Origin: Pseudomonadota bacterium
GTDB taxonomy: Bacteria; Pseudomonadota; Alphaproteobacteria; Acetobacterales; Acetobacteraceae
Assembly (NCBI GenBank): GCA_021826225.1
Contig: JAKBAV010000004.1
Coordinates: forward strand, 1 to 64,000
DNA: 64,000 nucleotides
Direction of reading: 5' to 3'
Below are positions 44,772 through 54,188 of the stretch, piece after piece. The first letter of the stretch is position 1. Each line of letters starts with the position of its first letter. Position numbers and translations under genes: made by a program. The notes below the pieces were generated by a model. It did no database searches. It saw only the letters and a program-made list of their open reading frames with translations, and was not told the DNA's origin.

Positions 44772-46100
44772 GTGGCGCAGATGCAGCAGGTTGAGGATGC
44801 CACCAGTTCCATGGCCGCCGCGTGCGATGTTCTGGTGATCGGCGGCGGGCCGGCGGGGTCCAGCGTGGCGGCATTGCTGGCGCAACGCGGCCGGCGCGTC
44901 GTGCTGGTGGAAAAGGAGCGGCATCCGCGCTTCCATATCGGCGAGTCGCTGCTGCCCTATAACCTGCCGCTGCTCGACCGGCTGGGCGTGCGCGCCGAGG
45001 TGGAGACCACGGCGCAGCACAAGCATGGTATCGAATTCGTCTCGCCATATCACGGCAAGAGCGTGCGCTATGAGTTCGCCAATGGCTGGGACAAGCGTTT
45101 TCCCTATGCGTTCCAGGTGCGGCGGTCGAGCTTCGACCATATTCTGTTGCGCAACGCCGCGGCCAAGGGGGCCGAGGTGGTCGAGGAATGCCGCGTGACC
45201 GGGGTGGACTTCGCGGCGGCCGGCCCGGCACTGGTGCACGCGCGCGGCGCCGATGGCGTGGCGCGCCAATGGCGGGCGGATTTCGTGGTCGATGCCTCGG
45301 GGCGGGATACGCTGCTGGCGTCCCAGCTCGACGCCAAGGCCCGCAACAAGCGTAATGACAGTGCCGCGATGTTCGCGCATTTCACCGGGGCAAGGCGGCT
45401 TGAGGGCCAGGCGGAGGGTAATATCACCATCGTGTGGTTCGACCATGGCTGGTTCTGGTTCATTCCGCTCTCCGATGGCACGACCAGCATCGGCGCGGTA
45501 TGCCCGGCGGCGCATTTCAAAACACGCGGTACGAATGTGCCGCAATTCTTCATGCAGATGATCGCGGCCTGCCCGGAAATCGCCGACCGGCTGAAGCATG
45601 CCACGCTGGTAGGCGAGGTGACGGCGACGGGGAATTATTCCTACGGCGCCAAAACCATCAGCGGACGTAATTTTGTGATGGTGGGCGATGCCTTCACCTT
45701 CGTCGATCCGGTGTTTTCAACCGGCGTCTATATCGCGATGCAGACGGGATTCTGGGCGGCTGATGCGGTGGAAGCGGCGCTGGCGGCACCGGCACGGGCG
45801 CCGGCCGAGATGCGGCGCTACGCGGCGCGGACGCGCAAGGCGCTCGGCGCGTTCACCTGGTTCATCTACCGCATCCGCGAGCCGGCGATGCGCAACCTGT
45901 TCATGTCGCCGCGCAACACCTGGCGGATGGAGGAGGCCGTGCTGTCGCTGCTGGCGGGCGGGATAGCCGAGGGCTGGCGGGTCGGGCTGCGGCTGTATCT
46001 GTTCCGGGCGATCTATTACGCAACGAAACTGTCGCATCTGCGGTTCCGCGTGGCCCGGCCGAAGCTCGCTTCCGGGCAGCCGCGCGAGGCCGGCACTTAA
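44772..46100 (+). CDS. FAD-dependent halogenase-like oxidoreductase of the pigment cluster
   Basis: A 442-residue flavoprotein: FAD-binding DVLVIGGGPAGSSVAALLAQRG, HIGESLLP, VVDASGR and GDAFTFVDPVFSTGV. The segment HGWFWFIPL resembles the WxWxIP signature of flavin-dependent halogenases. It belongs to the tryptophan-halogenase/geranylgeranyl-reductase clan. Xanthomonadins are brominated and their cluster contains such a gene, so halogenation or oxidation of the aryl head group is plausible. GTG 44772 is chosen because AGGGAG lies 8 bp upstream; ATG 44781 is an alternative. Confidence 0.8.
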   Translation: MAQMQQVEDATSSMAAACDVLVIGGGPAGSSVAALLAQRGRRVVLVEKERHPRFHIGESLLPYNLPLLDRLGVRAEVETTAQHKHGIEFVSPYHGKSVRYEFANGWDKRFPYAFQVRRSSFDHILLRNAAAKGAEVVEECRVTGVDFAAAGPALVHARGADGVARQWRADFVVDASGRDTLLASQLDAKARNKRNDSAAMFAHFTGARRLEGQAEGNITIVWFDHGWFWFIPLSDGTTSIGAVCPAAHFKTRGTNVPQFFMQMIAACPEIADRLKHATLVGEVTATGNYSYGAKTISGRNFVMVGDAFTFVDPVFSTGVYIAMQTGFWAADAVEAALAAPARAPAEMRRYAARTRKALGAFTWFIYRIREPAMRNLFMSPRNTWRMEEAVLSLLAGGIAEGWRVGLRLYLFRAIYYATKLSHLRFRVARPKLASGQPREAGT

Positions 46101-46108
46101 AGCTCGCG

Positions 46109-46834
46109 GTGGCCTGCGCGACGCATCTCGTTCTGATCCCGAGTTATAATAGCGGAGTGCGGCTGGCCGCCACCGTGGCCGGGGCGCTGCGGCACTGGCA
46201 GCCGGTCTGGGTGGTGATCGATGGCAGTGACGATGGCAGCGATGCGGGCCTCTGCGCGGCGCCGGGGTTGCGCATAATCCGCCGCGCGCAAAATGGCGGC
46301 AAGGGTGCGGCGGTGCTGCAAGGGCTGGATGCGGCGGCGGCGGCTGGGTTCAGCCATGTGCTGGTGATGGATGCGGATGGCCAGCATCCGGCGGACGAAA
46401 TTGCCGGTTTCATGGCGGCATCAGTGGAAAATCCCGGGGCGATGATTCTGGGGCGGCCGGTTTTCGATGCCAGCGCGCCGCTGGTGCGCCGGCTGGGGCG
46501 GCGGATTTCCAACCTGCTGGTGCGCTGGGAAACGGCGGCGGATATCGGCGATGCGCTGTTCGGCTTCCGCGTCTATCCGGTGGCGGAGCTGCGTGCGGTG
46601 ATGCAGGCGAGCCGGCATATGCGTGGTTATGATTTCGATACCGAGGCGGTGGTGCGCCTGTGCTGGCGCGGCGTGGCGGTGCTCAACCGCGCCGCCGCCG
46701 TGCGGTATTTCACGCAATGTGAGGGCGGGGTCTCGCATTTTTGTTACGTGCGCGACAATCTGCGGCTGGCCGCGATGCATCTGCGGCTCGCCGGGCCGGC
46801 CCTGCTCAGGCCATTCCGCCGTTTATGGAAATGA
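46109..46834 (+). CDS. Family 2 glycosyltransferase of the pigment cluster
   Basis: A 241-residue GT-A protein: LVLIPSYNSGVRL, NGGKGAAVLQGLD and the metal-binding VMDADGQHP. It lacks transmembrane segments. Short GT2 enzymes of this kind are standard in aryl polyene clusters and may add a sugar or help link the polyene to a lipid. It starts 8 bp after the halogenase-like gene. Its end overlaps the convergent fabG-like gene by 29 bp. Confidence 0.88.
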   Translation: MACATHLVLIPSYNSGVRLAATVAGALRHWQPVWVVIDGSDDGSDAGLCAAPGLRIIRRAQNGGKGAAVLQGLDAAAAAGFSHVLVMDADGQHPADEIAGFMAASVENPGAMILGRPVFDASAPLVRRLGRRISNLLVRWETAADIGDALFGFRVYPVAELRAVMQASRHMRGYDFDTEAVVRLCWRGVAVLNRAAAVRYFTQCEGGVSHFCYVRDNLRLAAMHLRLAGPALLRPFRRLWK

Positions 46835-47510
46835 GCTGGCCGGTGATGTAGGCGGCTTTTTCCGAGGCCAGGAAGGTGACGAGGTCGGCGACCTCCTCTG
46901 GTTGACCGGCGCGTTGCGCGGGGACGATTTTGGCCAGCATGTCCTTGGGGAAAAGCGTGGCGGTGGCGGGGGAGGTTATGATGCCGGGGGCGACGGTATT
47001 GACCGTGATGCCGCGGCTGGCGAGTTCGAGCGAGAGCGAGCGGGTGGCGCCGTGCAGGCCGGCCTTGGCGGCGGCATAATTGGCCTGGCCGCGATTGCCC
47101 ATGACCGCCGCGACCGAGGAGATGTTGATGATGCGGCCCCAGCGGGTGCGGATCATCGGCATCAGCAGCGGCTGGGTGACGTTGAAGAAACCGTTCAGGG
47201 ATACGTCGATGACATTATGCCACTGCGCCGGGCGCATCCCGGGCATTACGGCATCGTCATGGATGCCGGCATTGTTGACGAGGATCTGCACCGGGCCGGC
47301 GGCGAGGATTTCGCCGAGCGCGGTGCTGGTCGCGGCAGCGTCGGTGATGTCGAAGCAGACCGCCTCGGCGCCGATTTCCGCTGCCAGTGCCTCGGCTTTG
47401 ACCAAATTGCCATAAGCGTGGATAATGACGTGGTGCCCGGCGGCGGCCAGCGCCCGGGCGATGGCGCCGCCGATGCTGCCGCTGCCGCCGGTGACCAGGG
47501 CACGGCTCAT
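46806..47510 (-). CDS. 3-oxoacyl-ACP reductase (FabG-like) of the pigment cluster
   Basis: A 234-residue SDR with TGGSGSIGGAIARALA, NNAGIHDD, SSVAAVMG and YAAAKAG (catalytic Tyr and Lys). It ends YITGQLISINGGMA. It would reduce the beta-keto group in each elongation cycle of the aryl polyene chain. It overlaps the dehydratase gene upstream by 4 bp. Confidence 0.9.
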   Translation of the reverse strand: MSRALVTGGSGSIGGAIARALAAAGHHVIIHAYGNLVKAEALAAEIGAEAVCFDITDAAATSTALGEILAAGPVQILVNNAGIHDDAVMPGMRPAQWHNVIDVSLNGFFNVTQPLLMPMIRTRWGRIINISSVAAVMGNRGQANYAAAKAGLHGATRSLSLELASRGITVNTVAPGIITSPATATLFPKDMLAKIVPAQRAGQPEEVADLVTFLASEKAAYITGQLISINGGMA

Positions 47511-47938
47511 GAGGGGGCTCCGAATAATACGGTGGCTCGGCCGGATAGGATGATTGCTCCGGCATGGCTGACGTCAAAACTGTAAGCCGCACCCTGGGCA
47601 TCACCGCGCAGGCGGGTGGCGTGGATGTGCAGCGGGCCATCGAGGCTGGCGTGCCTGAGATGCACATCGCGCAAAGCGACGAGATAGCCGGGCACAAGCA
47701 GGCCGCCGGCCGGCGCGGTGAGGCGGCCGTGCAGCGCCATGGCCTGGGCGGCGATTTCGATGCCGCTCGCGGCACCGAGCATGCCGCCGGCGCGGCGCAG
47801 CGGGTTGTCCGGCGCGGCGGCGCGGCGGGAGAGGCAGGTGATCTGCCCGTCATCCCAGCCCAGCACCTCGTCGAGCAGGCACATCGCGCCGGCATGGGGG
47901 ATCAGCGCCATGATGGCTTCGCGCGTGAGGCTGGTCAT
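47507..47938 (-). CDS. 3-hydroxyacyl-ACP dehydratase, ApeP-like
   Basis: A 143-residue hot-dog protein: IPHAGAMCLLDEV carries the conserved His motif and GIEIAAQAMALHG is typical of the ApeP family. It dehydrates the hydroxyacyl chain to build the conjugated polyene. ATG 47938 overlaps the upstream gene stop by 4 bp; a longer frame has no support. Confidence 0.85.
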   Translation of the reverse strand: MTSLTREAIMALIPHAGAMCLLDEVLGWDDGQITCLSRRAAAPDNPLRRAGGMLGAASGIEIAAQAMALHGRLTAPAGGLLVPGYLVALRDVHLRHASLDGPLHIHATRLRGDAQGAAYSFDVSHAGAIILSGRATVLFGAPS

Positions 47939-48738
47939 GGTGCCGCGCCGGGCAGCACGGCGATATGCAGTGCCATGTCGCCGAGATAGGCCAGCGCCAC
48001 CTGGGCGGGGCCGCCACATGCCAGGGCGGCGAGCAGCGGCAAAGCCCGGGCGGCGGGTGTGGCGCGGCGCATATCCTCGAGCGCCGGCATGGTCTGGGTG
48101 GGTGCCGCGGCGGCGGGCTCCAGCGTGATCTCAAGCCGGGCGAAGCTGGCCTGGGTCGGCACCGGCGAGAGCACCAGCGCCGCGCCGAAAATCGCGCCGA
48201 TCGGGCGGACCAAAAGCAGCGGCTCGGGATAGGGGACATCATAGGCGATCAGCGCCACTGCCTCACCGCAGGACACGACCTGGGCCACGGCTTCGAGCAG
48301 CCCGGCGGCGAAACTGTCATCATAGGCGCAAAGGCTGGTGGAGGGCGCCATGGCGCCGGTCGCGATGCTCCAATACCCGGCCGCCGCGTTATGCACCGAA
48401 TTGTGGAATTTGGTCGGCGAGAGGTCGCGCTGCGGCGCGGCCAGCGTGGCGAGGATGTCGTGAATGGTTTCACCATCGCCGCCCGAGGAAGCAAAGATGG
48501 CGGGGGTGGTGGCGGGGTCGCGCCCGGCGGCGGCGAAGGCCTCGGCACCCACGGCCAGAGCGAGCTTGACCATTTTGGGTGCGCGGCGGCGCTCATTGGC
48601 GGGCAGCAGCGCGCTCGGGGCCGGGTTGGCGGGGGCGGGAATGTAATCTGCCTGCCCCCGCAGCACGGGGGCGGCGGCGGCCCAGCCATCGAGCCCCGGG
48701 CCGCACAGACCGATGCCTTCGACGAACACGCGCATCAT
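47935..48738 (-). CDS. Ketosynthase-like chain-length partner (ApeC-like)
   Basis: A 267-residue protein of the short ketoacyl-synthase type (N-terminal half only): SPTKFHNSVHNAAAGYWSIATG and STSLCAYDDSFAAGLLEA. Proteins of this type pair with a full ketosynthase in aryl polyene systems and tune chain length. The ATG at 48738 overlaps the ketosynthase stop (ATGA); a second ATG follows directly. Confidence 0.85.
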   Translation of the reverse strand: MMRVFVEGIGLCGPGLDGWAAAAPVLRGQADYIPAPANPAPSALLPANERRRAPKMVKLALAVGAEAFAAAGRDPATTPAIFASSGGDGETIHDILATLAAPQRDLSPTKFHNSVHNAAAGYWSIATGAMAPSTSLCAYDDSFAAGLLEAVAQVVSCGEAVALIAYDVPYPEPLLLVRPIGAIFGAALVLSPVPTQASFARLEITLEPAAAAPTQTMPALEDMRRATPAARALPLLAALACGGPAQVALAYLGDMALHIAVLPGAAP

Positions 48739-49922
48739 GCCGCCCGCCCCAGCACCAGGCTGCAATTGACGCCGCCGAAGCCGAAGGCGTTGCTCATGGC
48801 ATAGCCGATGCGCCCTTCCTGGCCGGCCAGCAGGTAGTTGCTGGTGAAAGCCGGGTCACGCGTGCTGGTATGCGGGCTGCCGGGCAGGAAATCGTGCCGC
48901 AGAGCGAGGGCGCAGATGGCGGCGCTGACAATGCCGGAAGCGCCGAGTGTGTGGCCGGTGAAACCCTTGCTGGAACTGCATGGCGTCGCGGTGCCGAACA
49001 GGCTGGATATGGCTTTATCCTCGGCGGCGTCTCCCACCAGCGTGGCGGTGCCGTGCAGGTTGACATAGCCGATATCGGCCGCCGCCAGGCCGGAATCCAC
49101 CAAGGCGCGCGCCATGGCGAGCCTGGCCCCCGCCCCTTCCGGATGCGGCGAGGACATGTGGTAGGCATCCGAGCTTTCGCCGGTGCCGAGCAGCAGGAGC
49201 GTATCGGGGCCATGCTGCGGCCCGGGCTTTTCCAGCAGCACGAAACCCGCCGCCTCGCCGATGGAAATGCCGTTGCGCGCGGTATCGAAGGGACGGCAAG
49301 GGCCTTCAGCCATCACGCCGAGCGCGTGGAAGCCGAGCAGCGTGGTGGCACAGAGCGTGTCGGCGCCGCCGATGATGGCGGCATCGCAGATCCCCGCCTC
49401 GATCATGCGCGCGGCGCTGGCGAAGACCTTGGAGGTGGCGGCGCAGGCGGTGGAGACGACGAAAGCCGGGCCGCGCAGGCCGAGCATGTCACGCACGAAA
49501 TGACCGAGCGCATAGGTGTTATGGGTGTGGGCGTAATCCAGGTCGGCGGGCAGCCGGCCATCCGCGCCGCGCCGGCGGTAGGCGGTTTCGGATTGCAGAA
49601 TGCCCGAGGTGCTGGTGCCGACGAACACGCCGATGCGCGCAGCACCGTAACGGGTTTTGGCGGCGTCCACCGTGGCGCGGAAATCCTCCAGCGCCAAAGC
49701 CTGGGCGGCGAGGCGGTTATTGCGGCAGTCGAAGGCGGCAAAAGCCGGGGGGAGTGGCTGGTCGAGCCCGGGCACCTCGCCGGCATGGGCAGCGAGCGGC
49801 AGGGTGTCAAAAGTGCACGGGGCAAGCCCGCTGCGCCCGGCGCGCAAGGCGGCCAAGGTGGCGGGGCCGCCCGTGCCCAGGCTGGTGACCAGCGCGAAAT
49901 CCCCAAGGGCCAGCCTGGTCAT
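48735..49922 (-). CDS. Beta-ketoacyl-ACP synthase (ApeO/FabF-like)
   Basis: A 395-residue condensing enzyme with the nucleophile in VSTACAATS, the two active-site His residues in VNLHGTAT and KGFTGHTLGASG, and NAFGFGGVNCSLVLG. It elongates the aryl starter with malonyl-ACP and probably works as a heterodimer with the ApeC-like protein. It is coupled at both ends by 4-bp overlaps. Confidence 0.92.
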   Translation of the reverse strand: MTRLALGDFALVTSLGTGGPATLAALRAGRSGLAPCTFDTLPLAAHAGEVPGLDQPLPPAFAAFDCRNNRLAAQALALEDFRATVDAAKTRYGAARIGVFVGTSTSGILQSETAYRRRGADGRLPADLDYAHTHNTYALGHFVRDMLGLRGPAFVVSTACAATSKVFASAARMIEAGICDAAIIGGADTLCATTLLGFHALGVMAEGPCRPFDTARNGISIGEAAGFVLLEKPGPQHGPDTLLLLGTGESSDAYHMSSPHPEGAGARLAMARALVDSGLAAADIGYVNLHGTATLVGDAAEDKAISSLFGTATPCSSSKGFTGHTLGASGIVSAAICALALRHDFLPGSPHTSTRDPAFTSNYLLAGQEGRIGYAMSNAFGFGGVNCSLVLGRAA

Positions 49923-51208
49923 GCTTCGTCTCCCAGCTGTTCCAGCATGCGGCGGATATCGTCACCCTGGCGGGCGATATGGGCTTCATATTTTTCCTGG
50001 AACAGGGCCCGGACGCCGGTGAAGCGTTTGCCCCGCCCGCGCGCGCGCATGCCGGCCAACCGGGCGGCTTCGAAACGGGCCGAGAAATGCCGCAGATTTT
50101 CTCCCAGATCGGTATAATGCGGGGATGCGAAGATCGACCTGAAGTGGAACCTGTAGGGTCCGAAAATCGGGTTGTCGAAAAAGATCAGGCGCAGCCTGGC
50201 AACGTCGTATATGTCATTCCCGGCGATGGCGCCGCCAGCCAGAGCGAGGCCGCCCGGGCCGGTGGGCAGCGCGCCATGGGTGAGCAGGGCGTTGCGGGCG
50301 GCGGCATCCTCGTAGAGCGCCTGCGGGTCTTCGATGGGCAGGTGGTTGGCGCGGCGGATGAGATCGACGAAGCCGTTTTTCGGCACCGGAAAATGAAAGG
50401 CGGCGAGCAGCACGGACTGGCCGGCGGGCCAGGGCGCCCAGATGCCGGCGGCGGCCAGCGCGTTGCGCGCGACATGCATGCAGTTATCGTTGAATAGTTT
50501 CCACCTGTAGGTTTTCACCCCGGCGCGGTAGGGCTGGTTGAGCGCGTTGAGATAATCGACGATGGCGCCCATGCGGGCGCGGTCGAGGGGCAGGCAGGCG
50601 CGATAATGCGAGCGGCCGAATTGCGCGGCATAGTCGGTGGCGACCGAAATCTCATACATGTAATCGCGCGCGCTCATGCCGGCGGGCTTGGCGCGGAACA
50701 GCTCGGGGTGAAATTCGACGCCGGCGAGGATATCGCGGGCCTTCGCTTCGTCCTGGGTGCGGTGATAGGCCGCCCGCGTCAGCCGCTCGCCCGGCGCCAG
50801 CGCGCCCCGCCAGAGAAATTCGCGACCCTGGACGGCGACCCAGTTGGCGTTGCGGTAATGCGCGTTGACGCTGATGCCGACGCCGCAATCCGCACCTGGC
50901 GCGGTGCCGGGGTCGCAGAGACGCAGGACGGGATACCCCGCCGTGGGGTCGAGCTGGACGCCGTGCAGGTAGAGCAGGGCATGGCCACCCATGCCGCTGC
51001 GCAACGGGGCGCCGAAACCGGGCTTTTTGCGCAGCTCCGAGAGCGCGCAAAGCTCGACATGGTAGGGGAATAGCCGGTCGTAAATGCTGGCGGCTGGCGC
51101 TGCCTCGCCGGAGGTTCGTTCCATGACCCGCGCGGCGACCTGCGCGGTATTCTGGCAGGTTGGCATTTTCTCATTATCCGTCAACGCTGTAGCCGTGAGT
51201 ATAGTCAT
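49919..51208 (-). CDS. Unknown protein with papain-like NC motif in the pigment cluster
   Basis: A 429-residue protein I do not recognise. A conserved-looking His lies in GMGGHALLYLHG (about residue 75). A Cys lies in LFNDNCMHVARNALAAAG (about 240). Both contexts resemble NlpC/P60, LRAT or DUF4105 (Lnb-type) thiol enzymes, which are peptidases or acyltransferases, but with the motifs in His-then-Cys order. There is no signal peptide. ATG 51208 overlaps the upstream hydrolase stop (ATGA) and the 3' end overlaps the ketosynthase start, so it is a firm member of the operon. It may transfer or release the polyene acyl chain; this is inference. Confidence 0.65.
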   Translation of the reverse strand: MTILTATALTDNEKMPTCQNTAQVAARVMERTSGEAAPAASIYDRLFPYHVELCALSELRKKPGFGAPLRSGMGGHALLYLHGVQLDPTAGYPVLRLCDPGTAPGADCGVGISVNAHYRNANWVAVQGREFLWRGALAPGERLTRAAYHRTQDEAKARDILAGVEFHPELFRAKPAGMSARDYMYEISVATDYAAQFGRSHYRACLPLDRARMGAIVDYLNALNQPYRAGVKTYRWKLFNDNCMHVARNALAAAGIWAPWPAGQSVLLAAFHFPVPKNGFVDLIRRANHLPIEDPQALYEDAAARNALLTHGALPTGPGGLALAGGAIAGNDIYDVARLRLIFFDNPIFGPYRFHFRSIFASPHYTDLGENLRHFSARFEAARLAGMRARGRGKRFTGVRALFQEKYEAHIARQGDDIRRMLEQLGDEA

Positions 51209-51879
51209 GGCGCGCGGCACCGTCCAGCGCCGAAGGGGGCGAGGCCGAGAAGCTGGCGCCACAGCGCCGTCCAGCTTGGCCAGTCATGGCCGCCCTGGCT
51301 GGTGGCGACACGCCCCGCCGGAAGCTCGGCGCCGAGCGCGGCATGGGCCGGGGCGAAGCGGTCCCGCATTCCGTAGCCCAGATAGATCAACGGCGGATGA
51401 GACACGATGAGATGGCTTTGCAGCCAGGTCAGCAGGCGCTGCTCGGGCGCGGTGGCCACGGAGTTTTGCGCGGTCCAGCCGGGCAGGCCGGCGCGGGTGA
51501 ATTCCGCGACCGTGCCGCGCGTGCCGAGGAAGGGGGCGAGGAGGAAGATGCCGGCAATGTCCCGCGGCCGGGCGCTGGCATAGAGCAGCGCGCCCATGCC
51601 GCCGAGCGAGATGCCGAGCAGCCAGATGTTTTTGCAGCCGCGCGCCAGAGCCGGGGCGATGACGGCTTCGTGCAATATCTCGGTCACGCCGTCTTCAAGG
51701 TAGAGGTCGAGCTCCGGCGCAGCGACGGTGATGTCGATGGCGAGGCCGAGATCATGCACGGCGGCGATCATGGCATTGGGCGCGAAATCGGCGGCGGCGA
51801 TGCCGGCGCCGGGCAGCATGACGAGCAGGGTATCGGCCGGGCCGGCGGGGGCGGGGTAATGCAGGCAGGTGATGCTCAT
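51205..51879 (-). CDS. Alpha/beta hydrolase of the pigment cluster
   Basis: A 224-residue hydrolase fold with nucleophile Ser in LLGISLGGMGALLY, a likely oxyanion region in LLVMLPGAGI, and a terminal His in SQGGHDWPSW. It may be a thioesterase or esterase that trims or releases chains. It is coupled by 4-bp overlaps to both the exporter gene and the unknown protein gene. Confidence 0.85.
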   Translation of the reverse strand: MSITCLHYPAPAGPADTLLVMLPGAGIAAADFAPNAMIAAVHDLGLAIDITVAAPELDLYLEDGVTEILHEAVIAPALARGCKNIWLLGISLGGMGALLYASARPRDIAGIFLLAPFLGTRGTVAEFTRAGLPGWTAQNSVATAPEQRLLTWLQSHLIVSHPPLIYLGYGMRDRFAPAHAALGAELPAGRVATSQGGHDWPSWTALWRQLLGLAPFGAGRCRAP

Positions 51880-54188
51880 GCGGCGGCACGCGGGGAGCTG
51901 AGCACGGCGCCGCAGAGCAAGGTAAGGAAGGTGCCTATGGCGACGGTGGCGCCGATATCATGCAGCACCGGGATACGCGAGAAGGATAGCAGCCCGTAAG
52001 CCGCCACCGTGCAGAGATTGGCGAGCACGATGGAGGCGGCGGCACGCGGCCAGCCCGGCGCGCCCGGCGCATTGCGGGCGAAGAACAGGCAGTAATTCGA
52101 GCCGATGGCGATGATGAGCAGAAAGCCGGCCACCATGAAGATGGAGAGCTTGCCGCCGCCCAGCGTGAGCAGCGCGGCGGTGATGGCGACGGCGGCGGCG
52201 AGCGGGGCGGCGATGGCGGCGGCGGCGCGCAGGCTGCGCAGGCCGAGGATGAGAATGAGCGCGATGCCGAGACTGCCAACGATGGCCAGGGTGACCGCCT
52301 GGTTCTCGAAGGTCTGGAGCAGCCTGTCCGATTGCTGGTTGAGGTCGACGAAGCTGGTCCCCGGCGGTAAGGCGCGCGCGATGGCGGCGGGGGCGGTTAC
52401 GCCTTGCAGCGGGGCCATGACCACCCAGTTGACGCCGTTGCGGGTGAGCAGGGAAGCGAATTGCAGGGACAGAGCCGGGGGCAGGCTGGCGGGGGTGAGC
52501 AGTGCCGCGGTTTTCGCGGTGGCGATGGCGGTGAAGAATGGCGCGAAGGCGGCGATGTCGAACGGCAGGCCGGCGGCGGCCTGGGTGAAATTCGCGCGCA
52601 AGGCGTCCGGGCCGGGTATCGCCGCCTGGCGGGCGCGTTGCATGGCATCGCTCGGCAAAATCGTGCTGGGCAGGGAATAGCCGCCGAGCTCATGCGCGGT
52701 GACAAGGCCGCCGAGCACCGGGGCCAGGGCTTCGCTCCGCTGCAGGGCCTGCTGCGCGGAGGGCGCGGCGAAAACGACGAAATAGCGCTGACCGGCAACG
52801 CCGAGATCCTGGCGCAACCTGTTGTCCAGCCGTTGCGCGGCGGCGGGGATGGGGCTCAGATTGAGCAGGTTGGTGTCCCACATGCCACCTTTATGGGAGA
52901 GCAGGACGAAGAGCGCGGCGGAAGTGACGGCGGCGACGGCGAGGCGGGCAATGCCGCGATGGCGGAGGAGCCGTTGCAGCGGCCGGGCGAGCGGCGTGGC
53001 GCCGCTGGCGAAGAAGCCGCGCGGCACGAAATGCGGCAGCACAAAACGGGTGGTGAGGGCGGCGGCGATGAGGCCGGCGATGGAGAACAGGCCAAGCTGG
53101 GCGAAGCCGGTGAAACTGGAGGCCAGCATGGCGGCAAAGCCGGCGATGGAGGTGAGCGCGCCGAGGCGTAAGGTCGGCCAGATGCGCGCCAGCGTGGTGG
53201 CGGCGGGCTCGTCCTGGCTGGTCTGGGTGAAGAGATAGATGGCGTAGTCAAGCGATTCGCCGATAAGCGTGACGCCGAAGCCGAGCGTGATGCCATGGAC
53301 GAAGCCGAAGGCCAGCGACACGGCGGCGATGGCCGCCAGGGCGCCGCTGACGATGGGCAGCAGGCCGAGCAGCAGCATGCGGGGCGAGCGATAGGCGAAG
53401 GCGAGCAGGCCGGCGGCGCCGAGCAGCGCCAGCAGCGAGAGACGGGAGACATCGGCCTTGGTGATGTCCCGGGTGTGGACGGCAAACACGCCGGGACCGC
53501 TCATTTGCAGAATGGCGCCGCCGGCCCCGGCCGTGGCGGCGCGGGTGGCGGCGAACGCCGCGGTGATGCGGGCCTGCGCCGCAGCCTGGGCATCGAGGTT
53601 GAAGCCGGGGGCGGCGGTGTGGACGAGGAGGAGCGCGGCGTGGCCGTCCGGGCTGGCCCAGACGCCGTTCTGTAAAGCGGGGCCGGTGGTGGTGAACTCG
53701 TTCATCAGGCGCAGGGTCTCGCCGGTAGGGTCGGCGGGCAGGGTGGCGCCGAGGGCCAGGCCGAGTTCGGAGCTGATGAGGGCAAGGTCATGGTTCAGGG
53801 CGGCGCGCAGCCCGGGCACCGAAAACGCGGCGGCGGTCGTCCCTGGGCTCAGCAGGTAGCGGTTGCCCCATACATAATTCTGCACGCCGGCGAAGGAGTC
53901 GGGGGCGCCATTCATCACGTCGAGGAAAGCGGGCTCCTGGCGCAGGCGGGCGGCGGTGGCCTGGCTGAGCGCTGCGAGGACCGGCATGGGCGCGCCGGAG
54001 ATGGCGAGCAGCACGATATGCGAGGCGGCGCCGCCATTCACCTGACCCGCCAGCACCTGTTGCGCGAGCGCGGCGGAGCGGGGCAGGAAGTCGCCCATAT
54101 CCGTGCGGTAGCTGGTGCGCGCGGCAATGGCCCCGCAGGCGGCGAGCAGAGCCAGCCAGAGCGCCAGGGCGCGGAATTCAGGGCGCAT
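51876..54188 (-). CDS. MMPL/RND-family exporter of the aryl polyene
   Basis: A 770-residue protein with two MMPL halves, each with a large periplasmic loop and about six transmembrane helices. The GITLGFGVTLIGESLDYAIYLF segment matches the exporters of aryl polyene clusters. It would move the pigment lipid from the inner membrane toward the outer membrane with the LolA-like protein encoded upstream. Its start overlaps that gene by 11 bp. Confidence 0.9.
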   Translation of the reverse strand: MRPEFRALALWLALLAACGAIAARTSYRTDMGDFLPRSAALAQQVLAGQVNGGAASHIVLLAISGAPMPVLAALSQATAARLRQEPAFLDVMNGAPDSFAGVQNYVWGNRYLLSPGTTAAAFSVPGLRAALNHDLALISSELGLALGATLPADPTGETLRLMNEFTTTGPALQNGVWASPDGHAALLLVHTAAPGFNLDAQAAAQARITAAFAATRAATAGAGGAILQMSGPGVFAVHTRDITKADVSRLSLLALLGAAGLLAFAYRSPRMLLLGLLPIVSGALAAIAAVSLAFGFVHGITLGFGVTLIGESLDYAIYLFTQTSQDEPAATTLARIWPTLRLGALTSIAGFAAMLASSFTGFAQLGLFSIAGLIAAALTTRFVLPHFVPRGFFASGATPLARPLQRLLRHRGIARLAVAAVTSAALFVLLSHKGGMWDTNLLNLSPIPAAAQRLDNRLRQDLGVAGQRYFVVFAAPSAQQALQRSEALAPVLGGLVTAHELGGYSLPSTILPSDAMQRARQAAIPGPDALRANFTQAAAGLPFDIAAFAPFFTAIATAKTAALLTPASLPPALSLQFASLLTRNGVNWVVMAPLQGVTAPAAIARALPPGTSFVDLNQQSDRLLQTFENQAVTLAIVGSLGIALILILGLRSLRAAAAIAAPLAAAVAITAALLTLGGGKLSIFMVAGFLLIIAIGSNYCLFFARNAPGAPGWPRAAASIVLANLCTVAAYGLLSFSRIPVLHDIGATVAIGTFLTLLCGAVLSSPRAAA

